Below, one piece after another: positions 55,561 through 64,000 of a stretch of 64,000 bases of DNA. The DNA comes from Pseudomonas sp. S09G 359 (lineage in GTDB: Bacteria; Pseudomonadota; Gammaproteobacteria; Pseudomonadales; Pseudomonadaceae), in assembly GCF_002843605.1 (NCBI RefSeq), contig NZ_CP025263.1:5361501-5425500 (forward strand). Direction: 5' to 3'. The position numbers and the translations under genes were made by a program. The notes beneath the pieces are model-generated. The model did no database searches. It worked only from the letters and a program-made list of their open reading frames with translations, and had not been told where the DNA came from. The first letter of the stretch is position 1. Every line of letters begins with the position of its first letter.

Positions 55561-55818
55561 TTACTCAGGGTTCGGCGCGCCAACCCGACCTTTCAACAGG
55601 TGAACGACACACACCACCCTGACCAGCCCGCTGAAGTTCTTCACACCTCCATAGCGCAAGTGCACTTCCCGATCGACATACGACAGCAACGCACTGACCG
55701 AGCAGGCATTGATCCTGGCGATTTCAGCGAGAATATTCCAATAGATCTGCTCCAGCCGCAGGCACGTGGAAAACCCGTTGAGCCTGACCGACCGGGACAA
55801 TGGCTTGGCCAGCCCCAT
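55561..55818 (-). CDS. Ribbon-helix-helix domain protein
   Basis: An 85-residue protein with the RHH_4-type pattern RSVRLNGFSTCLRLEQIYW and ILAEIARINACSVSALLSYV, followed by FSGLVRVVCVVHLL. The strand-helix-helix order fits a small DNA-binding or DNA-contacting regulator. ATG 55818 is chosen because AAAGGG precedes it at proper distance; upstream ATGs (55875, 55902) have poorer sites. The target is unknown. Confidence 0.78.
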   Translation of the reverse strand: MGLAKPLSRSVRLNGFSTCLRLEQIYWNILAEIARINACSVSALLSYVDREVHLRYGGVKNFSGLVRVVCVVHLLKGRVGAPNPE

Positions 55819-56082
55819 ATCGAACCCTTTTGCAAAGGGGTCGACCTTTATCTTATGAAAACCACCGGTTTCCATCACTCCATTACCGACGCCACATGAC
55901 ATACACCTGACACTCCATTGCCAAACAGCCGCCCATGGGAGCTCCCATTGGGTAATGGCCCTATAAAACAGCAGGCAGAAGCGGGTCGCCAGAAGACGGG
56001 GCGTTGATAGATGTAGGACAACGCCAGGAAATGCGTGGAAACAAGCGAGGGGCGCCAGGGCGGCGCCACTCAGGGCGGATAT

Positions 56083-56556
56083 TTACTGACCTTCGAGCAG
56101 GGAACGCAGCATCCACGCGGTTTTCTCGTGCACTTGCATGCGCTGGGTCAGCAAGTCGGCCGTCGGCTCATCGCTGACCTTGTCGAGCAAGGGGAAGATA
56201 CCCCGCGCAGTCCGCGTGACCGCTTCCTGGCCGGCCACCAGTTGCTTGATCATTTCTTCAGCGCCGGGCACACCTTCTTCTTCCTTGATGGACGAAAGCC
56301 GGGCATAGATCGAGTAGGCACCCGGTGCCGGGAAGCCCAGGGCACGGATACGCTCGGCAATGGAGTCCACCGCCAGGGCCAGTTCGTTGTATTGCTCTTC
56401 GAACATCAAGTGCAGCGTACGGAACATCGGGCCCGTGACGTTCCAATGGAAGTTATGGGTCTTCAGATACAGTACATAGGTATCGGAAAGCAGCCGCGAA
56501 AGCCCATCAACGATGGATTTACGATCTTCTTCACTGATACCGATATCGATAGCCAT
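56083..56556 (-). CDS. Dps-like ferritin
   Basis: A 157-residue Dps/bacterioferritin-related protein. The di-iron and ferroxidase-type motif is clear: [20 protein letters not shown] followed by [23 protein letters not shown], as in Dps dodecamers that store iron and protect DNA. AAGGGGATAAAC precedes the ATG; upstream in-frame ATG at 56586 has no such signal. It is probably stress- or iron-controlled; no Fur or OxyR site was sought in detail. It stands alone on the minus strand. Confidence 0.92.
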   Translation of the reverse strand: MAIDIGISEEDRKSIVDGLSRLLSDTYVLYLKTHNFHWNVTGPMFRTLHLMFEEQYNELALAVDSIAERIRALGFPAPGAYSIYARLSSIKEEEGVPGAEEMIKQLVAGQEAVTRTARGIFPLLDKVSDEPTADLLTQRMQVHEKTAWMLRSLLEGQ

Positions 56557-56669
56557 GTTTATCCCCTTCAATTGACATGCATTCATTGATCAGGTGCAGG
56601 TCCACTCTAGCAAGCCTGCTGGTGAGGTGCAGCCCGGCACACCCAGGTGATGTGCGGCAAATTGCCCCT

Positions 56670-56725
56670 GTGGCGCCGGTTCGGGGACTGCTGCGCAGCC
56701 CAACGCGGGTAAGCCCGCTCGCCAC
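56670..56725. repeat. Degenerate REP element
   Basis: The right arm GCGGGTAAGCCCGCTCGCCAC matches the GTGGCGAGCGGGC type of 1016-1124, with a shortened, diverged left arm (GTGGCGCCGG) and the GCTGCGCAGC core. Confidence 0.6.
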
Positions 56726-56803
56726 AAAAAAGCCTGCACGTGTCTAGGACAAGTGTTTGGTGCAGAAATGCCGTGCTCCTTGCAACACCCGGAAATGCTT
56801 GAT

Positions 56804-56832
56804 TTGAGTAGGCACAGCCTTTGCTGTTAAAT
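56804..56832 (+). promoter_or_regulatory. Sigma-70-like promoter of the membrane cold-shock gene
   Basis: TTGAGT and TTAAAT are separated by 17 bp, 144 bp before the start codon. The predicted 5' leader of roughly 135 bases would be long enough for temperature-dependent structure. Confidence 0.4.
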
Positions 56833-56976
56833 AGGCGGCGTGCCACTGCCGTTCATTTCCGCGGCCAGCGGCATAGGCTGATACCCCGCGCACGTGCCCA
56901 ACGCCTCCCATTGTTCAGAAGCGAACCGTGCCAGTCAGCTCTTCCTTGTGATCCGTCTTAACGTGAGTTAATCAAA

Positions 56977-57579
56977 ATGTTGAAAATCGTCCACCTGCTA
57001 ACGGGCGTTGCAGCTTTGCTGCTGTCCTTTATACCGAGCTTGCAACAGGGAAGCCCTCCCTACCTGGAACAACACGACGCTCTGTACCTGGCCTTGTTCG
57101 GCCTTCTTAACCTGACGCTGGCACCGGTGATCCCTTACTGGAACAAAGGCACACGTCATCAACTGCAAAACCTGGTCAGCGCGCTGCTGGTACTGACCGT
57201 TGTCGTTCAAACCCTCACCCTCCTGGCACCAATGCCTGAAGTCGGCGGCCACCCGGCCATCCTGCTCAGCCTGGTGATTGCTGTGGCTGCCATCGTTCTT
57301 CACCTGGCCATCAGCTTCTACCGTTCGTCTCCATCGGCCGCGTCGCAAAACTACGACATGACCAATCGGGATACCGGTACCGTCAAGTGGTTCAACACCT
57401 CCAAAGGCTTCGGCTTTATTTCCCGCGATTCGGGCGACGATATCTTCGTCCACTTCCGGGCTATTCGCGGCGAAGGCCATCGTGTCCTGGTGGAAGGCCA
57501 GCGCGTGGAGTTCTCCGTAATGAATCGCGACAAAGGCCTGCAGGCCGAAGACGTGATCGCTGCCCTGCCGCGTCGCTGA
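56977..57579 (+). CDS. Membrane-anchored cold-shock-domain protein
   Basis: A 200-residue protein fusing three to four N-terminal transmembrane helices ([80 protein letters not shown]) to a complete C-terminal cold-shock domain (~residues 131-198). The latter has [20 protein letters not shown] and [20 protein letters not shown]. The domain should face the cytosol and could tether RNA to the membrane. The membrane part has no known relative that I recognise. A strong terminator follows. Confidence 0.9.
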   Translation: MLKIVHLLTGVAALLLSFIPSLQQGSPPYLEQHDALYLALFGLLNLTLAPVIPYWNKGTRHQLQNLVSALLVLTVVVQTLTLLAPMPEVGGHPAILLSLVIAVAAIVLHLAISFYRSSPSAASQNYDMTNRDTGTVKWFNTSKGFGFISRDSGDDIFVHFRAIRGEGHRVLVEGQRVEFSVMNRDKGLQAEDVIAALPRR

Positions 57580-57596
57580 TTCCAGCCTTCGCAGCA

Positions 57597-57640
57597 TAAA
57601 AAAACCGCGATCCAGCGCTGACTGGATCGCGGTTTTTTAT
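57597..57640. terminator. Bidirectional terminator between cold-shock and slyX genes
   Basis: AAAACCGCGATCCAG and CTGGATCGCGGTTTT form a 15-bp stem around CGCTGA, with A and T runs on either side. Confidence 0.96.
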
Positions 57641-57663
57641 GCGCGGCTATTTATGGCAACGCC

Positions 57664-57870
57664 TTAATAATGAGGCGGCGGCGCTTCTTCTTCGCTGGTT
57701 TCGAACTGGCCGCCCATTTCTTCCTGACGCTTGAGCAACGCGGTCATCTGCAATTGCAGGCGCTCGACCGCCCGCTGCTGGGCCACCAGGATGTCATTGA
57801 GGGTTTCGATGGTGTCGTCCTGGAAGGCCAGGCGGCTTTCCAGATCCGTCACGCGGTCTTGCAAATCCAT
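57664..57870 (-). CDS. slyX: SlyX
   Basis: A 68-residue coiled-coil protein, [20 protein letters not shown] then [20 protein letters not shown], the SlyX pattern. Its role is unknown. It lies 3 bp after the HIT gene and probably shares its transcript. Confidence 0.94.
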   Translation of the reverse strand: MDLQDRVTDLESRLAFQDDTIETLNDILVAQQRAVERLQLQMTALLKRQEEMGGQFETSEEEAPPPHY

Positions 57871-57873
57871 GGT

Positions 57874-58299
57874 TCAGTCCTGCGCAAAAATAAAGTCGGC
57901 AGGCAGCAACTCACGCATACGCGCGCGGATAGCCGCTACTTGTTCTTCGGTGTATGGCTGGGCCGGGTGCTTGCCCCACACGGGCGCCGGCCAGGCGGCG
58001 TCGTCACGCTTGCGCACGATCACATGCACATGTAATTGGCTGACTACGTTACCCAACGCGCCAATGTTCATCTTGTCGGCAGCCAAACCTTCGTTCAGCA
58101 ACTGCGCCAGGGCAGTGGTCTCTTGCCACAGCACCTGTTGATCGGCGACATCCAGCTGAAACACTTCGCTGATAGCGTTGATCCGTGGCACCAGGATAAA
58201 CCAGGGGTAGTTCGAGTCGTTGGACAGCAGTAGGCGGCTCAGCGGGAAGTCCCCGATGACCAGTGTGTCTTGTTGCAGGCGTTGATCTAAGGCGAACAC
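57874..58299 (-). CDS. HIT-domain protein with a Gln-substituted motif
   Basis: A 141-residue HIT-family protein: DTLVIGDFPLSRLLLSNDSN, YPWFILVPR and GNVVSQLHVHVIVRKRDD. The histidine triad is QxHxH rather than HxHxH; the first His is replaced by Gln, while the nucleophilic central His remains. Nucleotide-binding but perhaps altered catalysis is expected. GTG 58299 has GGAG before it and gives the typical VFALDQRLQQDT start; the longer frame upstream is not used. Confidence 0.88.
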   Translation of the reverse strand: MFALDQRLQQDTLVIGDFPLSRLLLSNDSNYPWFILVPRINAISEVFQLDVADQQVLWQETTALAQLLNEGLAADKMNIGALGNVVSQLHVHVIVRKRDDAAWPAPVWGKHPAQPYTEEQVAAIRARMRELLPADFIFAQD

Positions 58300-59043
58300 C
58301 GCGGGCACTCCGTTCGGCAGGTCAAGTTCAGTGGCCCCAGCATACCTTCGAATGCCTGCGGCTTCACGGCCAATGCAGGGCTCCGGGAAGCAAGCCGAGA
58401 AAAAAACCGCACCGTTTAGAGGCAATTGCATATTTGAGCTAGGCTAAATCGGGCCTCAACGGGATGCACCAAAATGACCCACTTGTGCTTCAAAGAGATC
58501 CGCCAACTACCCACTCTGCAGGGTGGACCGGTAACGTTTTCCTACAGCACTGGCTTTTTGCCGGTGCGAACAGGTGTAACACCTGGGCGTCAAGCCCAAA
58601 CCAAACGGCGTAAAAAGCCCGTGCTTATGCGGTTTTTACACGGGCGTAACGATTTTCACGAAAAAATGACATTCGGTTACCGGTTTGGGCGCGCTTGTTG
58701 CATTCACACTCATATCGTCGGCAACGACACTCGCTGGGATGCAGGTGTTTCGCGATAAAAACGGTGGCGTTTCAATATGTACCAAGGACGAGTTCAAACT
58801 TCTAAACAGGTTTGAAAACAGTATTGAAGTTGTCAGCCCGGTTACACTCGGGCTGTGAATTTGCGACATGGAGCTAGCAATTTACGACAGCCTCGTAAAG
58901 AAGCTGAAAGGATAGATGGGTAAGTATCGTCAATACAGTCTGCGTGATATAACTTTGCGCCGACACAAAAAAGAAAGAGCCGCCCAGATAAAAATACAGG
59001 TGGGACGGCAGTACTCTTCCTAAAACCAAAGGAGCAAATCACG
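58300..59043. other. 744-bp region upstream of the OprD-family gene
   Basis: A long region without a supported gene (one 94-codon frame at 58474-58758 is unlikely). It holds a 15-bp palindrome CAGGTGTAACACCTG at 58570-58584, an inverted pair GCCCGTG...CACGGGC at about 58617-58655, long-range pairs ACCGGTAAC / GTTACCGGT and CCCAAACC / GGTTTGGG, and an AGCCCG...CGGGCT hairpin near 58834-58853. These suggest an operator plus a structured leader for the porin gene. Confidence 0.5.
58570..58584. promoter_or_regulatory. 15-bp palindrome, operator-like
   Basis: CAGGTGTAACACCTG is a perfect 7-1-7 dyad in the region upstream of the porin gene, of the type bound by dimeric repressors. The binding protein is unknown. 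Confidence 0.45.
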
Positions 59044-60336
59044 ATGCGCGTGATGAAGTGGAGCATGATCGCCCTGGCTGTATCAGCAGGCACCTCGCAG
59101 TTCGCAATGGCGTCCGCCCAAGACGATTCCAAGGGCTTTATTGAAGACAGTACAGCCAGCATTCTGACTCGTACGCTGTACTTCAGTCGTGACCGCCGTA
59201 ACCACGATGCGGAGCAAAGCCGTATCGAAGAAACCGGTCTGGGCTTCCACGGTCTCTTCAGCTCGGGTTACACCCAAGGCACCATCGGTGTCGGTGTCGA
59301 TGTCATCGGCCTGCTGGGCGTCAAACTCGACAGCGGCAAGGGTCGCGCCGGTACCGGCCTGTTCCCAGAGGGTTCCGACGGCCGTTCGCAGGACGACTAT
59401 TCCAAAGCCGGCGCTGCCGTCAAGTTCCGTATTTCCAACACGGTCCTGAAAGTTGGTGATCAATACACCACCGCTCCAGTGTTCGCCTCCGATGACAGCC
59501 GTTTGCTGCCGGAACTGCCACAAGGCGTTTCCATCACCAGCAACGAAATCAAAGATCTGAAACTGGAAGCCGGTCACTTCACCTCGATCGTTGCCCAGGA
59601 CCAAACCTACCGCGACAGTATCGCTAGCGCCGAGCCTGGCACAAACCGTGGGCTGCGCGATGCCAACTTCGTGGGCGGCGTCTACTCCTGGACCCCAGAG
59701 ATCACTACCAGCCTCTACTACTCGAAAGTCGAAGACTACTGGAAGAAGCTCTACGCCAACGTGAACTGGACCCACGCACTTAGCGATGACCAATCCGTAG
59801 CTGTCGACTTCAACATCTACGACACCAAGAGCGACGGCGCTGGCCTGGTACGTGCTGATAAAGACAGCACGACCAAACTCGACAACCGTGCATTCAGCTT
59901 GCAGGGTGCGTACACCATTGGCGCTCACACCTTCACCCTGGCAGCACAGAAGGTCAGCGGCGACGGCCAATACGGTTATGGCGTAGACGGCGGCGGCACG
60001 ATTTTCCTGGCCAACTCCATCGCCCGTTCCGACTTCAACGCTGAAGACGAGAAGTCCTACCAGGCTCGCTATGACCTGAACATGGCAACCTTTGGCATCC
60101 CCGGCCTGAGCTTCATGACTCGTTACGTGAAAGGTACCGGCGCCAACACCTCTACCACTAACAACGGTAAAGAGTGGGAACGCGATATCGAAGCCAAATA
60201 CGTGATCCAGAGCGGCCCAGCCAAAGACCTGAGCCTGCGCGTACGTCAAGCGACCTATCGCTCGTCTGATCAGGTTTACTCGGGTTCTCTCGACGAACTG
60301 CGTCTGATCGCGCAATACCCGCTGAACATCCTGTAA
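59044..60336 (+). CDS. OprD-family outer-membrane porin
   Basis: A 430-residue beta-barrel porin with a signal peptide cleaved after SAQ or similar (MIALAVSAGTSQFAMASAQ) and the OprD pattern: FIEDSTASILTRTLYFSRDR, DDYSKAGAAVKFRISNTVLK, PVFASDDSRLLPELPQG, DLKLEAGHFTS, and a C-terminal YVIQSGPAKDLSLRVRQATY...LIAQYPLNIL ending in a hydrophobic residue. These porins take up amino acids, peptides or small acids; the substrate is not predictable from sequence alone. AAAGGAG precedes the ATG. Confidence 0.93.
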   Translation: MRVMKWSMIALAVSAGTSQFAMASAQDDSKGFIEDSTASILTRTLYFSRDRRNHDAEQSRIEETGLGFHGLFSSGYTQGTIGVGVDVIGLLGVKLDSGKGRAGTGLFPEGSDGRSQDDYSKAGAAVKFRISNTVLKVGDQYTTAPVFASDDSRLLPELPQGVSITSNEIKDLKLEAGHFTSIVAQDQTYRDSIASAEPGTNRGLRDANFVGGVYSWTPEITTSLYYSKVEDYWKKLYANVNWTHALSDDQSVAVDFNIYDTKSDGAGLVRADKDSTTKLDNRAFSLQGAYTIGAHTFTLAAQKVSGDGQYGYGVDGGGTIFLANSIARSDFNAEDEKSYQARYDLNMATFGIPGLSFMTRYVKGTGANTSTTNNGKEWERDIEAKYVIQSGPAKDLSLRVRQATYRSSDQVYSGSLDELRLIAQYPLNIL

Positions 60337-60361
60337 TTGTCGGTTTAATTACAACGATGAC

Positions 60362-60379
60362 TTAAGGCCCAGGCCTTAA
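60362..60379. other. Perfect palindrome before the porin terminator
   Basis: TTAAGGCC-CA-GGCCTTAA, an 8-2-8 dyad, lies 25 bp after the oprD-family stop and just before a terminator. Confidence 0.6.
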
Positions 60380-60382
60380 ACT

Positions 60383-60426
60383 AAAAAGCCGCTCCCCTGT
60401 TTTGCAAGGGAGCGGCTTTTTTATTT
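60383..60426. terminator. Terminator of the OprD-family gene
   Basis: AAAAAGCCGCTCCC and GGGAGCGGCTTTTTT pair around a ~12-base loop. Confidence 0.95.
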
Positions 60427-60522
60427 CAATTTTGTTGCAGCTAACACATAACTAGCAAGCTAACTAACGAGATTAGGCTGACACGTTTAACCTGACCTCT
60501 TGGCCAAGTTAAACCGGCTCTA

Positions 60523-61365
60523 TTACTTCGTCGGTGCTTCCTGCATTACGCGAATAACCCGCTGCGGAAACGGAATATCAATTCCTGCCGCTTTCAAGCG
60601 GTCACGTGCAAGTTCGTTCAACATAAACACCACATCCCAATAATCTGCGGTCTTGGTCCAGCAGCGCAGGGACACGGTGATCGAACTGTCACCCAACGTC
60701 GACACCACGGCCACTGCCGCAGGGTCAGCCAGCACGCGCGGGTCTTTGGCCAGCTCCAGCAATACTTCACGGGCTTTCTGCAGGTCGGCCTCATAGTCCA
60801 CACCCACGTCAAACACCACCTTGCGGGTCGGCTGACGGTTGGTGTTGGTGATAAGGCCGTTGGACAGGCTGCCGTTAGGGATGATCACGGTCTTGTTGTC
60901 GCCGGTGCGCAACACGGTGTGGAAGATCTGGATGCTGTCGACGGTACCGGAAGTGCCCTGGGCTTCGATCCAGTCACCAATGCGGAACGGGCGGAACAAC
61001 AGGATCAGCACGCCGCCGGCGAAGTTTGCCAGGCTGCCTTGCAATGCCAGGCCGATGGCCAGGGTGGCGGCACCAATCGCCGCAACGAACGAGGTGGTTG
61101 CCACGCCGATCATCGAGGCGACGTTGACCACCAGCATGACTTTGAGCGCAATGTTCGCCAGGCTGGTAATGAAGTGTTGCAGCGCCAGGTCAGCATTACG
61201 CAGTGCCAGCAAACGCCCCACTCGGTGGGTCAAAACGTTGATCAGCCACCAACCGATGGCCAGGGTAAGCACTGCCAACAAAAACCGGCTGCCGTATTCC
61301 ATGATCATCGGCACCCACGATTGCGAGGTCTTGATCAGGTGATCCACTTCAGCATTCAAATCCAT
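60523..61365 (-). CDS. mscS: MscS-type small-conductance mechanosensitive channel
   Basis: A 280-residue inner-membrane channel. Three helices precede the pore helix SFVAAIGAATLAIGLALQGSLANFAGG, the Ala/Gly-packed TM3 of MscS; then FRPFRIGDWIEAQGTSGTV begins the beta domain, and the cytosolic cage follows. It releases solutes on hypo-osmotic shock. It is separated from yajQ by a perfect hairpin. Confidence 0.95.
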   Translation of the reverse strand: MDLNAEVDHLIKTSQSWVPMIMEYGSRFLLAVLTLAIGWWLINVLTHRVGRLLALRNADLALQHFITSLANIALKVMLVVNVASMIGVATTSFVAAIGAATLAIGLALQGSLANFAGGVLILLFRPFRIGDWIEAQGTSGTVDSIQIFHTVLRTGDNKTVIIPNGSLSNGLITNTNRQPTRKVVFDVGVDYEADLQKAREVLLELAKDPRVLADPAAVAVVSTLGDSSITVSLRCWTKTADYWDVVFMLNELARDRLKAAGIDIPFPQRVIRVMQEAPTK

Positions 61366-61417
61366 CTATCTTCTCCTGGTTACCGGATGTTCGGCGTATT
61401 AGCTGCCCATAAATGCA

Positions 61418-61439
61418 ATTGAGCCCCGTGGGGCTCAAT
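61418..61439. terminator. Hairpin between yajQ and mscS
   Basis: ATTGAGCCCC-GT-GGGGCTCAAT, a 10-bp perfect stem, without a clear T-run on either strand. It sits 62 bp after the yajQ stop on the minus strand. Confidence 0.5.
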
Positions 61440-61500
61440 CGTAGGCGCAGGTTCTGGGGCGTGGGACGTCAAAAACGCCCGCAGGTTCCCCAATGTGCCA

Positions 61501-61986
61501 TCAGTCGCGGAAGTTATTGAACTGCAGCGGCATGTCGAAGGTCTTGGCGCGCAGGGCGGCGATGGCCTCTTGCAGGTCGTCACGCTTCTTGCCGGTGATA
61601 CGCACCTGCTCACCCTGGATGGCGGCCTGCACTTTGAGCTTGGCATCCTTGACATGGGCGACGATTTTCTTCGCCAGCTCCTTGTCGATGCCTTCCTTGA
61701 GTACGGCTTCCTGCTTCATCAGCTTGCCGGAAGCGTAGGCGTCCTTGATTTCAAGGCACTGGGCGTCGATCTTGCGCTTGACCAGGGACAGCTTGAGGAT
61801 CTCGATCATCGCTTCCAGCTGGAAATCGGCTTCAGCGGTCAGGTTGACGGTCAGTTCCTTTTCCTTGAATTCGAAGCTGCCCTTGCCTTTCAAGTCATAG
61901 CGACGGTCCAGTTCCTTGACGGCGTTCTCGACGGCGTTGGTGACTTCGTGTTTGTCCAGTTCAGATACCACGTCGAACGAAGGCAT
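61501..61986 (-). CDS. yajQ: YajQ-family nucleotide-binding protein
   Basis: A 161-residue YajQ (DUF520) protein: [40 protein letters not shown] and [20 protein letters not shown] in order. It binds RNA/nucleotides; members bind cyclic-di-GMP in Xanthomonas. The start is the first ATG, preceded by GGAGAAATCAC. It diverges from panE over 123 bp. Confidence 0.95.
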   Translation of the reverse strand: MPSFDVVSELDKHEVTNAVENAVKELDRRYDLKGKGSFEFKEKELTVNLTAEADFQLEAMIEILKLSLVKRKIDAQCLEIKDAYASGKLMKQEAVLKEGIDKELAKKIVAHVKDAKLKVQAAIQGEQVRITGKKRDDLQEAIAALRAKTFDMPLQFNNFRD

Positions 61987-62103
61987 GTGATTTCTCCAAT
62001 ATAAGGGGCGGGCTCAGTAGAGATGGAGCGCGCCCGAGCTAAAATGCCGGGGCATTATAGCGGTTCTTTCGTCGCGTTCACTGCGGGCGACCCTACGGAG
62101 TAA

Positions 62104-63027
<924 letters not shown>

Positions 63028-63073
63028 GGCACGCGCTACCCTGCCTACCTGTCTATCACCTGGGAAAACCCTG

Positions 63074-64000
63074 ATGCCACTGCGCCAGCGTCTTGAAAAT
63101 CTACCGGTAGGGCAGAAGCTGCTGGCCGCCCTGCTGGTGTTGTTGACCACCGTATTGCTGGTGGCCAACCTGACGTTTATCAGCGCCGCCTACTGGATCT
63201 CCCAGGAAAGCATGGCGCCCCAGGCCTTGCAGGCCATCGGCCGCCTGGTGTCCAACCCGGCCCTCGCCGCCGACGCCCTGGAATCCCCGGCCAAGGCCAA
63301 TGCCCTGCTCAATGAGCTGACCAGTTACTCGCCCCTGCGCGCCGCCGCCCTGTACGACGGCGAGGGCAATCGCCTGGCGCAGATGCAGCACGGCGACCGC
63401 CTGCACCTGCCGGACAACTATCGGCATATCGAAGCCTGGCGGGTGACCGAATTTCGCAGCAACCAGGTCATCACCCTACCCCGCGCTGGCCAGCCGTCCG
63501 GGCACCTGTTGCTGGTGGCCAGCAGTGAACTGCCGGTGGCCTTCTATACCGGCACCCTGACGGCCAGCCTGGGCATCCTGATTTTCAGTGTGCTGCTCTG
63601 GCTGATCATCGCCCGCCAGATCAAACGCCTGATCACCCGGCCCATCCACGAACTGGAAGAACTTTCGCGCCAGGTCACGCGGGAAGAGAACTACGCCCTG
63701 CGCGCCGGCCGTGGCAACCATGACGAAATCGGCAGCCTGGCCGAAGCCTTCAACACCATGCTGTCGCGCATCGAAGCGCGCGAGCAGCAGCTCAAGCGCG
63801 CGCGGGACGATTCCCAGGCGGCTTACGACCAGGCCCAAGGCCTGGCCGAAGAAACCCGCCATACCAACCGTAAGCTGGAACTGGAAGTGCAGGTTCGCAG
63901 CAAAATCGAGAAAAAACTCACCGGTTTTCAGAATTATCTGAACAGCATCATCGACTCGATGCCCTCGGCGCTGATCGCCCTGGACGAACAGCTCTACGTC
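63074..64000 (+). CDS. Membrane sensor protein, 5' part (window-edge truncated)
   Basis: The first 309 residues of a larger protein that runs off the right edge. It starts MPLRQRLENLPVGQKLLAAL, an N-terminal transmembrane helix, then a ~120-residue periplasmic sensor, a second span (LTASLGILIFSVLLWLIIAR) and a HAMP domain (QIKRLITRPIHELEELSRQV...DEIGSLAEAFNTMLSRIE). After a coiled coil, GFQNYLNSIIDSMPSALIAL is the start of a PAS domain. The output is outside the window; a histidine kinase is most likely. Confidence 0.85.
   Translation, partial: MPLRQRLENLPVGQKLLAALLVLLTTVLLVANLTFISAAYWISQESMAPQALQAIGRLVSNPALAADALESPAKANALLNELTSYSPLRAAALYDGEGNRLAQMQHGDRLHLPDNYRHIEAWRVTEFRSNQVITLPRAGQPSGHLLLVASSELPVAFYTGTLTASLGILIFSVLLWLIIARQIKRLITRPIHELEELSRQVTREENYALRAGRGNHDEIGSLAEAFNTMLSRIEAREQQLKRARDDSQAAYDQAQGLAEETRHTNRKLELEVQVRSKIEKKLTGFQNYLNSIIDSMPSALIALDEQLYV

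Larger units (their letters stand above)
56557..56976. other. 420-bp intergenic region with single REP and a promoter
   Basis: Between the Dps-like gene and the divergent membrane cold-shock gene. It holds a degenerate REP (56670-56725) and a sigma-70-like promoter (56804-56832). Small frames in it lack ribosome sites and are not called. Confidence 0.5.

Noticed and set aside
56607..56846. 79-codon minus-strand frame upstream of the Dps-like gene
   Set aside because: Runs through the REP element and lacks a ribosome site.
58474..58758. 94-codon frame in the porin leader
   Set aside because: No ribosome site, odd composition (Cys/Arg/Thr-rich) and it runs through hairpins.

Overview
The window is a contiguous stretch of a high-GC Gammaproteobacterial chromosome, almost certainly a Pseudomonas of the P. 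fluorescens group. Three things point there: the block queC-queE-cpoB-pal-tolBARQ-ybgC-ruvBAC-yebC-aspS followed by Dps, cold-shock, slyX, HIT and OprD-type genes matches the pseudomonad order; there are repeated palindromic REP/REPIN elements of the GTGGGAGCGGGCTTGC and GTGGGAGGGGGCTTGC types; and a TyrR-like activator (GcsR type) sits directly upstream of a glycine-cleavage operon. No phage, insertion sequence, CRISPR array or rRNA was seen. The only RNA gene found is tRNA-Lys(TTT).

Layout. 1-5 kb: the end of a GGDEF/EAL protein, an imelysin-type lipoprotein behind a Fur box, trkH and an AraC-family regulator. 5.5-9.6 kb: a Mpo1-like membrane protein, two very small genes, an MFS transporter, arfB and an AroP-type permease. 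9.6-11.4 kb: a long A+T-rich leader, a 45-residue acidic peptide gene and an M29-aminopeptidase-like enzyme gene, the best candidate here for an undescribed peptide-based system. 11.6-16.6 kb (minus strand): rluB, a DUF1289 gene, scpB, scpA, a Sua5/YciO protein and RNase AM. 16.7-20.9 kb: yciB, yciI, a coiled-coil membrane protein, and a CpxR / Spy-like / CpxA envelope-stress cluster. 21-24.7 kb: a CaiB-family protein with an unusual domain order, alkA, and a second ArcD-type antiporter.

25.2-30.4 kb carries the arginine deiminase pathway arcD-arcA-arcB-arcC plus a DUF5064 gene. Together these import arginine, export ornithine, and make ATP from carbamoyl phosphate. 30.6-38.4 kb is a glycine/serine module: gcsR, then gcvH-gcvP-sdaA-gcvT. 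Its control region shows three 18-bp dyads, a consensus IHF site and a sigma-54 promoter, so glycine catabolism to C1 units, ammonia and pyruvate looks switched by GcsR. 38.7-42.9 kb holds a cold-shock gene, an RDD protein, nadA, a 524-residue protein of unknown function and tRNA-Lys.

43-55.4 kb is the long minus-strand block for queuosine, the Tol-Pal envelope machine, Holliday-junction processing, yebC and aspS. 55.5-64 kb holds small regulators, a Dps-like ferritin, a membrane-anchored cold-shock-domain protein, slyX, a HIT protein, an OprD porin, an MscS channel, yajQ, a PanE-type reductase and the start of a sensor kinase cut by the window edge. Twelve REP/REPIN loci are scattered between genes; several lie inside apparent operons and several have altered arms.
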